A stretch of DNA of 64,000 bases from Coemansia sp. RSA 487 (taxonomy: Eukaryota; Kickxellomycota; Kickxellomycetes; Kickxellales; Kickxellaceae): the NCBI GenBank assembly GCA_027577595.1, contig JANBRJ010000068.1, forward strand, positions 1 through 64,000, given 5' to 3'. This document shows, piece after piece, positions 49,421 to 58,720 of the stretch; the stretch's first letter is position 1; the number at the start of each line of letters is the position of its first letter. The notes beneath the pieces were generated by a model, which worked only from the letters and a program-made list of their open reading frames with translations, had not been told where the DNA came from and did not search any database. The translations under genes and the position numbers were made by a program.

Positions 49421-51079
49421 ATGTTGTTTTACGAGCGAGCAGCAGATATCCTTCTGCGTCTGGAACGGCGCCAGGGATCAATCAAGACCATGACAATTGG
49501 GAACCAGCATCTGAAGTCCGATGAAAAGCGCAAGATGTATGCGCTGATATGCGAGACGCTGAAGCACGCCTCGGCGCTCATCACAGTCGTCCGGCGAAGC
49601 GGGATCCTGGCAGCCGAGAAAATTGATTTGCGGCTGGCATTGGTCCTCGTCCACGACCTGCTGCTCAAGAATGTCGGACTCCAGCGCCAAGGCGCCAACC
49701 AAAAGCTCAACCAGAGCATTCGCAAACACAAGGCAAAGCTGGTAGCCGAGCTGGCACGGCTCAAGGAGGAGCTAGGCATCCAGAGCAACGACGATCTGGT
49801 TCCTGCTGGGCTGCGAGACAGCGGATCGACATTCCGCTACGTGCGGATCAATTTGCTGGCAGCCACAGTCGACGGCGTTTCCAGATATTTCCAGGACGAA
49901 GGATATGAGCTGGTCGATTTCCAGCAAGTGGAGCGCAGCATGGTCCACCACGTCCTGAAGGTCAAGTCGCGCACGTTCATGAGGGATCCAGATCTGCACG
50001 ACCTCTTGGTGTTTCCGCCAGGAACCGATCTCCATGCGCACCCGCTGTATCTGGGCGGATCGATTATCCTCCAGGACAAAGCATCTTGCATGCCAGCCCA
50101 TGTGGTACGACCGGCAGCTGGGTCAACTGTGCTTGACGCCTGCGCTGCTCCCGGAAACAAGACAAGCCATATGGCCAGCCTGATGGGGAACAGCGGCAGG
50201 ATATTTGCTTTTGATATGGACCGGAGACGGCTGGACACTCTGATCAAGCTAACAAACAGCGCCAAATGCGAGATCATCACTGCCCAGTGCATAAGCTTTC
50301 TCGATCTCAACCCGCTCGACCCGCAGTATGCCAGCGTCGAGTATGCGCTTCTTGATCCATCGTGCTCGGGATCCGGAATCGTCAGTCGCCTGGACGCCCT
50401 TGTCGACACGTACATTGCTGCAATCAGCAAAAAGGACGAAAGCGAGGGCACAGATGCTGTAGGCGCTGGGCAGGAATCGCGGCTGAAGAACCTGGCCGAC
50501 TTCCAAACATCGATTATCCTACATGCAATGCGCTTCCCAAATGTCAAGCGGATATCGTACTCGACGTGCTCTGTGCACGATGTGGAAAACGAGGCTGTGG
50601 TGGCGCGTGTTCTCCAGAGCCAGGATGAATTTGGGCTGGCTTCTGCGAAGGACGTGATCCCTACGTGGCCACGCCGCGGTCTGGAAACCGCTGGGCTTAC
50701 CAAGGATCAGGCCGCGTGTCTTGTGCGCACGTTGCCTGAGGACGGGACGAATGGCTTCTTTGTTGCAGGCTTTGTGCGCCAAAAGCCAGCGGATATTGAC
50801 AGAACTAAGCAGCAGCTCGAGGATTTGAGAGCCGCCGTTGATCCCGGCGCTGCTGGCACGACGGCTGACCGCAAGTCCAACCAGAACCACAGCGTCAAGG
50901 GTAAGAAGAAGCGCAGAGGCGTGGCTGATGTTGATAACCCCCGACTGCCGAGCAAGAGCACCAAGCGTGCAAAGCCAAAAGGCGAAGTCGCAACAACCGT
51001 TGCGCCGTTGACAAACAGCAAACGGTCTCATGGCAAAAAGGGGTCCAGGAGAAAGGCCAAGGTTGCTGTGACGCAGTAG
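49421..51079 (+). CDS. RCM1: 25S rRNA m5C methyltransferase Rcm1/NSUN5, 552 aa
   Basis: Methylates a cytosine in the large-subunit rRNA (C2278 in yeast), in the nucleolus. The N-terminal 130 residues match the NSUN5 start (LFYERAADILLRLERRQGSIK, YALICETLKHASALI, LVLVHDLLL). The RsmB-like methyltransferase core follows. Its SAM-binding motif is LDACAAPGNKTSHMA (from about residue 238). The catalytic motifs are DPSCSGSG (Cys315) and YSTCSV (Cys383), the two cysteines of this mechanism, with HDVENEAVV after it. The C-terminal 100 residues are Lys/Arg-rich and likely a nucleolar signal. Length is slightly above yeast (490 aa). MDM34 follows on the same strand, 475 bp away. Confidence 0.96.
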   Translation: MLFYERAADILLRLERRQGSIKTMTIGNQHLKSDEKRKMYALICETLKHASALITVVRRSGILAAEKIDLRLALVLVHDLLLKNVGLQRQGANQKLNQSIRKHKAKLVAELARLKEELGIQSNDDLVPAGLRDSGSTFRYVRINLLAATVDGVSRYFQDEGYELVDFQQVERSMVHHVLKVKSRTFMRDPDLHDLLVFPPGTDLHAHPLYLGGSIILQDKASCMPAHVVRPAAGSTVLDACAAPGNKTSHMASLMGNSGRIFAFDMDRRRLDTLIKLTNSAKCEIITAQCISFLDLNPLDPQYASVEYALLDPSCSGSGIVSRLDALVDTYIAAISKKDESEGTDAVGAGQESRLKNLADFQTSIILHAMRFPNVKRISYSTCSVHDVENEAVVARVLQSQDEFGLASAKDVIPTWPRRGLETAGLTKDQAACLVRTLPEDGTNGFFVAGFVRQKPADIDRTKQQLEDLRAAVDPGAAGTTADRKSNQNHSVKGKKKRRGVADVDNPRLPSKSTKRAKPKGEVATTVAPLTNSKRSHGKKGSRRKAKVAVTQ

Positions 51080-51553
51080 CCGGGAAGAAAAAGGCTTGCT
51101 AGCACAACAAAATGGACTCTGGGATGACATGCGTTAAAAGTCTTTTGATAATCTTTTGAAAAGGCGATGCCGATTACCCCAAGCACTTGGCGGAATGAAT
51201 GGTCGTGGCTGTGTGCTGCTGTGTGCTTGAGCCATGTGGGCTGCCTTTTTCCATACATGACTTTTTTTTTCCACACATGTTGCTTCGCTGCATCGCCAAG
51301 ACACTTTATCTTTGCAAGATAAAACGCTTTGTTCGTTGGTGTCTTTTATTTTATTTTTTTCTACAAGCTGCTTCTCGAATTTCTTTAGATAAAATTTTCA
51401 TTTCCTTACTTTTTCAAATAGAATTTCTCCTTGTTTCCTGTGTTTCAGTTGCTCTGTCTAGACATTCCCCGTCGTTGTCGCCCAGTTTTGGCACACATAC
51501 GCAACTACCCCCACTTACAGAAACTGGCCGTCTACTTGTATCAGCTGTGTTAA
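51080..51553. other. Intergenic, MDM34 promoter
   Basis: T/C-rich leader before ATG 51554; no gene seen. Confidence 0.5.
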
Positions 51554-53374
51554 ATGTCATTTAAATTCAACTGGGACGGGCTTCCATCCGAATTGAATGA
51601 AGAAGCACTGGACATGCTCACACAGGCTCTGAACAAGGGCGATAACAAACCGCCCAACCTTGTCGGGCCAATAATCGCCAAAGAGCTTGACCTAGGCAGC
51701 ACGCCTCCACAGCTGGATATCCTAGAGATAAGCGAGCTTGAAGAGGACAGGTTCCGGGCCATGTTCCGCATGAAGTACGAGGGCGATGGGTTTCTTGTTT
51801 TGCAGACCAAAGTCCAGGCCAACCCACTGCGACTGCCTGCCAGCGAACTGCCATCGATGCCCAGTATCGGCGTTGTTGCTGCTGCCCAGCCGCTCGTTGT
51901 CCCTATGCTCTTGCGCATCTCTGGCCTGAAATTGCACGGAATAATCGTGCTTGCGGTGTCCAAGCAGGACGGTATAACTCTTGTGTTTCGAAGCGATCCG
52001 CTTGTCTCTGTCGAGGTGCACTCGACCTTTGACTCTGTCCCGTCGGTGCGCAGTATGCTTCAGCGGGAAATCGAGGCTACGCTGAGATCGCTGTTCCAGG
52101 AGGATCTTCCAATCATCGTCCATGAAATGAGCGTCAATGAGCTCCGTCGTGCACGCGAACTCAAGGATAGGCAGCGGAGGGAGCATATAGAGAAGCAGCA
52201 GCAGCGGATCCGCATGAACCACGCGCAGTCTGACAGCACGGTTGGCGATATGTGGTCCCCGAGTAGAAATGGACGCACTGCAAGGTCGGATTCCGGCGCA
52301 GCATCAGTAGACTCGTTGCCGCAGTCGGTGTCGCAACACCTTATGACCACGCAGCTGCATCGCAGACTCATGGAGCTGTCCACGGAAGAGCAGATCCGCA
52401 ACCACCTGGCTCGACAGAACCAGAACTTTGGTCATGAGCAAGGCAACCCAGAGCTTTCGCGCGCTTGCTCATACGTAAACTCCTTGGCTAATTCGACATA
52501 TGGCGGGAACATGGATGACGCAGGGCTGTTTACAAATATGGGCACGGTCATTTCGGGGTCGCGGTCAAACGTGGACTGGGCACAAACGCCCCCAGAGTTC
52601 GATACGGCTTCGTTAGCGGCGCATTCGGTCTTTAGCTACGACAGCCATGGCGCCCGCACCGACTACTTTCTGCCGCCACCTCCAGCCCTAAGCAGCCACC
52701 CGAGGAGCACCACGTTTGACGAGAACCGCATGAGCGGAGACCCAGAGTCGCTGGAACAATTTCTGAGCGACGATTGGGGCCGCATGCAGCAGTCTGCAGA
52801 GCTTGACGCGTATATCCGGCGACGCCAGGAAGAACGCGCGCTTAACGAGAAACAGAACGGCGTTATCCTGCGGTCTACAAACAATGCGGTTGCGGCGCGT
52901 TTGGCATCGCTAATGAGCATGGGGCAGACATTGTCGCCCTACACGCGGCGCTTCGAGCACACGACCATGAGATCAGATGTTGCTCCGCGGCTGAGCCAAA
53001 CCCCGTATCGTGGCGCTTCGTCGCGATACATCGGAGTGAATGGCACGCAGTCGGAGACAGGAGCGCAGCCATTATCGCCTGGGAGCCCTACAGCCAGCCA
53101 CGATCTCCGCAACTTTTCGTTCAGCTCGAACATGCTCCCAGTTACAGCCCAATCAGCCGCCACATCCACAACAGGGGCAGTAGCTGCTGCCGCAGCGGCT
53201 GGGACATCTGCAGGAGCATCGTTTTCGTCGACTACACCACCCCTGGGTAGTGGAGTACATTCGCCATTCTCGCGCAATCGCAAACTCCGGCGAAAGGTGC
53301 ATCGCATCAATGGGCTTAGCCTCGGAAACAGTGCATCCAAGAACCCTGCGGCGTCTTCATCAACCAGCGATTGA
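51554..53374 (+). CDS. MDM34: ERMES subunit Mdm34, 606 aa
   Basis: Mitochondrial outer-membrane subunit of the ER-mitochondria tether that moves phospholipids. The SMP lipid-binding domain fills residues 1-195. Near-diagnostic stretches are MSFKFNWDGL, LTQALNKGDNKPPNLV, IIAKELDLGSTPPQLDILEI, RFRAMFRMKYEGDGFL, KVQANPL, ITLVFRSDPLVSVEV and STFDSVPSVRSMLQREIE. The rest (about 200-606) is disordered, Ser/Gln/Asn-rich, with a short charged coiled coil near 210 (RELKDRQRREHIEKQQQ) and a basic C-terminus (RNRKLRRKVHRI). Mdm34 is restricted to fungi and some amoebae, which supports the organism call. Confidence 0.96.
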   Translation: MSFKFNWDGLPSELNEEALDMLTQALNKGDNKPPNLVGPIIAKELDLGSTPPQLDILEISELEEDRFRAMFRMKYEGDGFLVLQTKVQANPLRLPASELPSMPSIGVVAAAQPLVVPMLLRISGLKLHGIIVLAVSKQDGITLVFRSDPLVSVEVHSTFDSVPSVRSMLQREIEATLRSLFQEDLPIIVHEMSVNELRRARELKDRQRREHIEKQQQRIRMNHAQSDSTVGDMWSPSRNGRTARSDSGAASVDSLPQSVSQHLMTTQLHRRLMELSTEEQIRNHLARQNQNFGHEQGNPELSRACSYVNSLANSTYGGNMDDAGLFTNMGTVISGSRSNVDWAQTPPEFDTASLAAHSVFSYDSHGARTDYFLPPPPALSSHPRSTTFDENRMSGDPESLEQFLSDDWGRMQQSAELDAYIRRRQEERALNEKQNGVILRSTNNAVAARLASLMSMGQTLSPYTRRFEHTTMRSDVAPRLSQTPYRGASSRYIGVNGTQSETGAQPLSPGSPTASHDLRNFSFSSNMLPVTAQSAATSTTGAVAAAAAAGTSAGASFSSTTPPLGSGVHSPFSRNRKLRRKVHRINGLSLGNSASKNPAASSSTSD

Positions 53375-53719
53375 AAATAAAGCCAGCCAGCAGCAGCCCT
53401 CATCAATTAAAAACTTCAATCACACCTTCCCCCATTCTCTTCCCTTCGATGCTTGTCATCTTTAGCTTTGTATAATATAGTAGATATTTCGATTAAATTT
53501 CGGCCATATTTCGATATTTCTGTGTTTGCAATGCAGCTAATGTCTGAGTTTAAAAGACTATTCCGTCGTTCGTATGATACACTAGTGTTTGGTGCAAAAT
53601 TTAACAATGAATAATCTGATAACGAATGATTTAATTACCACACTTGACACGTAAATTTTTCAACATTTCGACTTGTGCGTTTTGGTGGGGAGGAGAGAGG
53701 GAATCCTCCCTTCAATGAA

Positions 53720-53745
53720 TTTTTCTTTTTCTTTTTCTTTTTCTT
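53720..53745. repeat. (tttttc)n microsatellite
   Basis: About four perfect 6-bp units of a pyrimidine repeat, 120 bp upstream of EFM5. Confidence 0.8.
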
Positions 53746-53789
53746 CTGGTTCTACCGTATAATACATGTAGCGTTTTTTTGTGGTGGCT

Positions 53790-53797
53790 TATAAAAG
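53790..53797 (+). promoter_or_regulatory. TATA box of EFM5
   Basis: TATAAAAG lies 76 nt before ATG 53866. Confidence 0.5.
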
Positions 53798-53865
53798 AGT
53801 GCGGTTCTTAATCGTGAAGGGGGAGAGGAGATACTGTTGATACTACTGACCGAGATAACATCACG

Positions 53866-54543
53866 ATGGATTCTGATCCACTTTCACTTTCCGAAGACAC
53901 GCTGGCTGCACTCCAGTCTTTTCTCCACGAAAAACAGGAGCTGGACGACCAGTTTGCCAAGCTGCAAGAGAATGCTGACGATATGTTCAACGAGAAGCAA
54001 AAGATCACGATGGATTATTTCCAGGAAGACTGGCAGCTCAGCCAGTTCTGGTATGACGATGCCACAGCTGAGTTCCTTGCCACTAGGGCCCTAGAGAATA
54101 CCGACGACGGCGACTACATTGCGTTTATCAGCTCGCCGACCGCCTACGTCGCGTTCCGCAACTTGGCGCCTGAGAGATCGAACGCTTTTGTCTTCGAGTT
54201 TGACAAGCGATTTGATGTGTTCAAGGACAAGTATGTGTTTTACGACTTTAACAAGCCTCTTGACTTTGCTCGTGCAAGCGAGTTTAAAGGCAAATTCAAG
54301 TTTATCGTCGCCGATCCGCCCTTCTTGAACAAGGATTGCTTGTCGCAGACCGTTGAAACAGCCCAGTTTCTTGCTGCTGATAATGCAAAGATCATGATTG
54401 ACACCGGTGCTGTTATGGAGGATCTGGCAAACGAGCTTGCTGGCGCACGGATCACTGGATTCTACCCGGCTCATCGTGGAGGGCTGTCAAACGAGTTCCG
54501 CTGCTACTCTACGTTTGAGGACAACAATCTCAAGTGGGCGTAA
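53866..54543 (+). CDS. EFM5: eEF1A lysine methyltransferase Efm5, 225 aa
   Basis: Trimethylates a lysine of translation elongation factor eEF1A (Lys79 in yeast). It belongs to the family once called N6-adenine methyltransferase-like (human EEF1AKMT1). Marks: an N-terminal helix pair (LSEDTLAALQSFLHEKQELDDQF), DWQLSQFWYDDATAEFLA, the strand IAFISSPTAYVAF, FEFDKRFDVF then YVFYDFNKP, and the catalytic loop ADPPFLNKDCL (Asp150-Pro-Pro-Phe153). It ends with the family's GLSNEFRCYSTF stretch. Length fits (human 214 aa). The Myb-like gene follows on the same strand after 278 bp. Confidence 0.96.
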   Translation: MDSDPLSLSEDTLAALQSFLHEKQELDDQFAKLQENADDMFNEKQKITMDYFQEDWQLSQFWYDDATAEFLATRALENTDDGDYIAFISSPTAYVAFRNLAPERSNAFVFEFDKRFDVFKDKYVFYDFNKPLDFARASEFKGKFKFIVADPPFLNKDCLSQTVETAQFLAADNAKIMIDTGAVMEDLANELAGARITGFYPAHRGGLSNEFRCYSTFEDNNLKWA

Positions 54544-54821
54544 TAGTCTAGTACACGACGATCAGGGTTTCCAACGATGAAAACGACAATCGAATTCATA
54601 TACGGACTTCCCCCTAGCCACCGACATCCGAGAAGGGTAAAGTGGCTACCAAACAGTATCTATGCTAATCCCCTAAGTATGGACTGCTTCGCTAAAAAGA
54701 TGGCTTATCAAGGCTTTTTTTTGGTGGCATTCAGTTTTTTTTGTAAGGATATAGCGCTCGTTTGTGGATATTTAGCATATCTTTATTTTTATAAAGCCAT
54801 TACCATAGAGCTAAATTACAG

Positions 54822-55757
54822 ATGATTCGGAAAAGTAGGTTTCTATTGCCTAGCATCCGTGTACTACAGAAACACCATCACACATGTAATCGATATTACA
54901 GCAGCTCGGAGCCAGACAACAACGGCAAAAAGGAGCATGTGAGTCGTTTAACCAGATTTGCAGACACTCTATCACGCAATGTGTTTGATGAGGATGAAAC
55001 CACAAAAGAAGGTGCGAATAAAGATGTTGAATGTCAGACGAACTCGGCAAAGCTTCCCGAGTTTAACTTCGAGATACCAAGAAAAAAACCGACAGCGCAA
55101 GATATAGGCAATGCGACTAATGCGATAATCGCGGCAGGGCATCGGAAAAAGTCCTCAAAATGGACAAAAGAGGAGGAAGAGCTGTTACTAGATATTGTCG
55201 AAAAATCTCGCATCACAGCACAAGCACAGGTAAACTGGAAAGAGGTGGCAAAGCACTTTGAGCATCGGTCACTGTTGAGCTGTAGACACAGATACACGAT
55301 GCTAACACGTATCAAAAGAGGAATAGAGGATTTTCAATCAAACATGGCCGGCAACAGTCCGCCGTGGTCGTTTCTCAAGGCCAACGAGATGGAAGCTATC
55401 AATGAGGGCGTGTGGATGTATGGCGATCGGTCGTGGAGGAAGGTGGCTGAACATGTAAAGAAGACCACTGGGGCCACTAGATCAATCTCGATCCTCACGC
55501 GAGCGTGGTTCCTTGGTCTGTGTCCCAAGACCCGGAAGGCGCCTCTGTGGGATAAAGAAAAGACTGAGAAATTGAAAAATCTGATAAAGATCCATGGGAA
55601 GGATCCCGTGTTCTTGTCATTAAAGTTCTTTCCAGAATACCCGCCAAAATTCCTCAGTTATATAATCTCCAGTCTTGGGAGCAAGCAAGAGAATAGAGAT
55701 CCGCGGACACGCCACATTGGCAACTACGGCACACCAAATATCAGTAGGCGGGAGTAA
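54822..55757 (+). CDS. Myb/SANT-like protein with mitochondrial-type presequence, 311 aa
   Basis: ATG 54822. The first 30 residues (MIRKSRFLLPSIRVLQKHHH, then a Cys-Asn-Arg-Tyr-Tyr-Ser-Ser-Ser end) are basic, without acids, and have the RxY|(S) look of a cleavable mitochondrial targeting signal. A Myb/SANT repeat lies at about 107-170 (KWTKEEEELLLDIVEK, VNWKEVAKHFEHRSLLSCRHRY), with Trp, Trp and a Phe-type third position. A second, weaker repeat is at about 185-225 (WSFLKANEMEAINEGV, YGDRSWRKVAEHVKKTT), and a possible third at 243-290 (LWDKEKTEKLKNLIKIHG). Helix three of the first repeat (SLLSCRHRYTML) is typical for DNA recognition. A DNA-binding protein in mitochondria would be unusual; mtDNA maintenance or transcription is a guess. 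A TATA-like ttttataaag lies about 30 nt upstream. Confidence 0.75.
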   Translation: MIRKSRFLLPSIRVLQKHHHTCNRYYSSSEPDNNGKKEHVSRLTRFADTLSRNVFDEDETTKEGANKDVECQTNSAKLPEFNFEIPRKKPTAQDIGNATNAIIAAGHRKKSSKWTKEEEELLLDIVEKSRITAQAQVNWKEVAKHFEHRSLLSCRHRYTMLTRIKRGIEDFQSNMAGNSPPWSFLKANEMEAINEGVWMYGDRSWRKVAEHVKKTTGATRSISILTRAWFLGLCPKTRKAPLWDKEKTEKLKNLIKIHGKDPVFLSLKFFPEYPPKFLSYIISSLGSKQENRDPRTRHIGNYGTPNISRRE

Positions 55758-55890
55758 AGAAAGCCAAATGCCATTGACGAAAAGCTCTAGCGTTTGTTTT
55801 TTTTCCAGTCGTAGATAATATTTTCGATCTTGTACAAAAAGTAATGGCTTTTATTTCAAAAATGCAAGAAAAAGTTCCAAGAAACAGGTT

Positions 55891-56886
55891 TTATTTAGTC
55901 TTTTTCAAAAGCTCCTTGGTCAGAGCAACCATAATTGAGCCTTCATCCTTGGCAGCTTCGCCGTTAGCGTACCACCGAACACGGGTGTTTTTGTCGACCA
56001 GGAAGGCATAGCCGATAAGAGGGTTTGCAATGCCAAGCATCTTCTTGAGCACATCGACGCTGCCGTAGTGGACAACATAGTTGTCGTGTCGATGCTTCGG
56101 GATGCTGCGCCGGATAAACGGAAAGCACATCCGCAACACAGCGGCCTTTGCCCAATTCTCTTCGATGTTAACCTGGATAACCTGCGCCTTCGTGCTATCA
56201 GCAAACGACTTTTCGAAAACACTGATGTAGCTCATCGTGTGCTTCTCAGCAAACTTGACAAACTCGATAGTCAAAAGCGTCGTCTTGCCTTTGCACAACG
56301 CCGAAACGTCAACATTCTTCCCGGTAAGCGTTTTACCCTCCAGGTTGGGTAAGAACTTTGCCTTGTTTGCTGGAATCAGCTGCTTCGGCGCTATGAAGAG
56401 CTTGGCGCCGTTCTTGCGGAGATCGAGGATGTTCTGGAAGTAGGACTCGCCAATCTCGCCAATAATCTTTGATCTGTTCTCCAGGTTCTTTTCGGGGCTC
56501 AGAACATCGCGCCATTTCTGCGCTACTTGCTCCTTTATCGGTGCCTTCTTGATCGTCTCTGCCGGATTGCTCTGCCCGATGGCTTCACCAGGCGTGATGG
56601 TCTTTCGTGGCTTTATACGCGGCCGAGGGAACCGTGTGTTGCCAATATACTCAATCTTTTCCTCTTGGCTGGTCTCTTTGGAGCCTTCTGTTCCGGTCTG
56701 TGACTGTGGCTGCGGCTGCGGCTGTTGTTGCTGCCCTTTCTCTGCGTTTGGAGACTGGGCTTTTCCTGTGCTGCTGCTAATTTGAGATTTGTTTGGTTCT
56801 GCGGACGCCCAGACGGCGCTGGAATGTAGGGTGCGCCTTATAGCCAAACGCGGCAGGGCGTTTGTATATACATTACGCAGGAACAT
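55891..56886 (-). CDS. ATP10: Mitochondrial ATP synthase assembly factor Atp10, 331 aa
   Basis: Inner-membrane chaperone that helps subunit 6 join the Fo ring of ATP synthase. A presequence (MFLRNVYTNALPRLAIRR) and a Ser/Gln/Pro-rich spacer precede the family domain (about 110-331). Typical stretches are RIKPRKTITPGEAIG, NRSKIIGEIGESYFQNI, FLPNLEGKTLTGKNVD and LLTIEFVKFAEKHTMSYI. The peroxiredoxin-like end contains NWAKAAVLRMCFPFIRRSIP, GIANPLIGYAFLVD and RWYANGEA. ATG 56886 is the first real methionine codon; the longer ORF only begins with TTG. It is divergent from the glutaredoxin-like gene, with 215 bp between starts. Confidence 0.95.
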   Translation of the reverse strand: MFLRNVYTNALPRLAIRRTLHSSAVWASAEPNKSQISSSTGKAQSPNAEKGQQQQPQPQPQSQTGTEGSKETSQEEKIEYIGNTRFPRPRIKPRKTITPGEAIGQSNPAETIKKAPIKEQVAQKWRDVLSPEKNLENRSKIIGEIGESYFQNILDLRKNGAKLFIAPKQLIPANKAKFLPNLEGKTLTGKNVDVSALCKGKTTLLTIEFVKFAEKHTMSYISVFEKSFADSTKAQVIQVNIEENWAKAAVLRMCFPFIRRSIPKHRHDNYVVHYGSVDVLKKMLGIANPLIGYAFLVDKNTRVRWYANGEAAKDEGSIMVALTKELLKKTK

Positions 56887-57101
56887 TGTAAAAAAAGGGA
56901 GGGTAGAATTCAAGGCATAAATCTAATGGTAAAAGATAAAAAAGAAAAGAATCATTCGTGAGCCAGCTTTTGCTTGTCCCTTTTTGGCTTTGCTGATCAT
57001 AATTTCTTTCAATTTATACACAGCCTTTCAGACCACATATTTTCTACTCGCGTATTATTATACACCAGAAAACAGGAGGAAGGGAAAACTAGCAAAGGAC
57101 G
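56887..57101. promoter_or_regulatory. Short divergent promoter ATP10 / glutaredoxin-like gene
   Basis: 215 bp must hold both promoters. Sequence is AT-rich with tttatacaca and cgtattattatacacc near 57013-57065. It includes no further gene. Confidence 0.45.
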
Positions 57102-57425
57102 ATGGTGGCAAAGAGGGGAGCACAGCGGCTTATGTTGACCATGTTCACGCACAATCGGTGCCAGCTGTGCGTCCACGCAAAGGAAGCGCTTGAGCATGTG
57201 CGGCAGCAGATCCCCTTTGACATCAAGGAAGTAGACATCAGAAAGCCGGGCAATGAGGCGTGGTTTGAAGAATACAAGCATGACGTTCCGGTCATCCACG
57301 TAAACGATGAGTTTCTTCTTTGGCACCGGGTAGATGTTGCCGAGACAGTGGCAAAGCTGCAAAAGATCCAGGAATCCGGTAGTGGCCAACAGTCGAGTGC
57401 AGGTCCTGGCGATACGCGAGAATAG
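57102..57425 (+). CDS. Glutaredoxin-like protein (YDR286C/C5orf63 type), 107 aa
   Basis: Thioredoxin-fold protein of the glutaredoxin-like (DUF836) family. The start MVAKRGAQRLMLTMFTHNRC leads into the CxxC motif at Cys20-Gln-Leu-Cys23. After it come KEALEHVRQQIPFDIKEVDI, the cis-Pro strand DVPVIHVNDEFLLWHRVD (Val-Pro is the cis-proline mark) and a closing helix. Its substrate is not known in any species that I can recall. The first ten residues are basic and could allow mitochondrial import, which would suit its shared promoter with ATP10; this is only suggestive. Confidence 0.88.
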   Translation: MVAKRGAQRLMLTMFTHNRCQLCVHAKEALEHVRQQIPFDIKEVDIRKPGNEAWFEEYKHDVPVIHVNDEFLLWHRVDVAETVAKLQKIQESGSGQQSSAGPGDTRE

Positions 57426-57679
57426 AGCTGCAATGGCTGGAGATTGAAATGCTAGTGCCTGCGAGAATAGAGCTTTTTATAATTTTCCTGTCTCAGCATA
57501 CTGGGAATGCGAAATACAACATTGCGCGTAAAGAGAGTAAGAAGACAAATGTGGCAAGACAGGTCGGTACAAGGAGAGGAAGAGCGAAGCGAACAAGACA
57601 TAAAAAATATCACAAGAGAAAGCACAGCTGCTAAAAAAAAAAGGCAATATGATAATGTATACCTGGTAGTTGAGTTTGT

Positions 57680-58720
57680 TTATTTAGTGGCAACTGATGA
57701 AGGAGATCCAGTAGCAGATCGCTCCAAACGACTCAGCTCACCCTGAAGGACCTTCTTTACTCGTTGTAGCGAAGACGAGCCTCCAGTGAGATCACGGCAG
57801 CTGTCGACATTGTATGGCGACTCGATCGAAATTTCATCAAGAACCACAATCTTGCCCTGACTCCACCGACAAGGAAGCGTTCTGGAAAGCGCATCAAAGA
57901 TCGCCTGTGCCTTGTCGCTGACGCCTACGCCGATACGCGACGCCCGTTCCCGTGCCTGGATGAGGGCCTTTTGTTTCCGCGCCTCGATCACGCTTGCTGG
58001 GACCTTTTGGATCTCTGGCATCTCAAACCCATTGACATCGTCTTCCTGCTGTGTTTCTCCATTCTTGCCAATGACTTTGACATCAACTATGTTTGCTGCC
58101 TTGATCAGATCGACTTGTGTCTGCTGCCGCATTCCGCTTGTGTTGGAAACAGCACCAGTGACTATTTGGAAATCTGTACCACTGCTAGGCGACACCAGTG
58201 CGACGACGCCGCTGTACACATCGTAGGCGAACAAAACTCCCTCGATCACCCTGTCGTCGACAAGCTTGATGCGGATCCTGGTGTCTACCAGTGAGGCCAG
58301 TGGTAGCGCTTCCGCCGAGGCACCAGAACGCGCGACACCTTGTCTCACCATTACTGGCTCTGCTGCTGCTGTTGCTGCTGCTGCTCTCGCTGTTCCATTT
58401 TCGTTGCTGATAGTCGCACCAGCACCAGTTGTACTTTGTGTAGCCGTTGCTGGCGACTTCTTGGATGCCGCGGCTTTTGCAGCATACGAGAGCGGCTGTT
58501 GTACTGCACCAGATCCAGTAGTCTTTTTGCTATCGCCATTTCCGCTGTTGCCAGCGGTGTTTGTGGTGGGGGAAGGTCGATTCGCCGGGGAATTTGGCTT
58601 CATCTTGGTTGCATCTGAGGTGGGCTTTTGTGAAACAGGAGACGGCGACGCCAATGCACCACCGCCTTTGTTTCCCGATGGCTTCTTTGGGTTGCTAGTC
58701 GCCGCGGCCAGGTAGTTCAT
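57680..58720 (-). CDS. LSM12: Lsm12-like RNA-binding protein, 346 aa
   Basis: Lsm12 family, a Pbp1/ataxin-2 partner in translation and stress granules. After a Ser/Thr/Ala-rich N-terminus (1-135) an LSm-like domain runs from about 140 to 205 (LVDTRIRIKLVDDRVIEGVLFAYD, VALVSPS, DFQIVTGAVSN). The anticodon-binding-type AD domain follows at about 235-320 (ASVIEARKQKALIQARERASR, AQAIFDALSRTLPCRWSQ, IVVLDEISIESPYN). ATG 58720 is chosen because the open frame upstream is not protein-like. It is convergent with the glutaredoxin-like gene and divergent from the pseudo-metacaspase gene. Confidence 0.92.
   Translation of the reverse strand: MNYLAAATSNPKKPSGNKGGGALASPSPVSQKPTSDATKMKPNSPANRPSPTTNTAGNSGNGDSKKTTGSGAVQQPLSYAAKAAASKKSPATATQSTTGAGATISNENGTARAAAATAAAEPVMVRQGVARSGASAEALPLASLVDTRIRIKLVDDRVIEGVLFAYDVYSGVVALVSPSSGTDFQIVTGAVSNTSGMRQQTQVDLIKAANIVDVKVIGKNGETQQEDDVNGFEMPEIQKVPASVIEARKQKALIQARERASRIGVGVSDKAQAIFDALSRTLPCRWSQGKIVVLDEISIESPYNVDSCRDLTGGSSSLQRVKKVLQGELSRLERSATGSPSSVATK

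Larger units (their letters stand above)
53375..53865. other. Intergenic, EFM5 promoter
   Basis: AT-rich, with the (tttttc)n tract and a TATA box. No gene. Confidence 0.5.
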
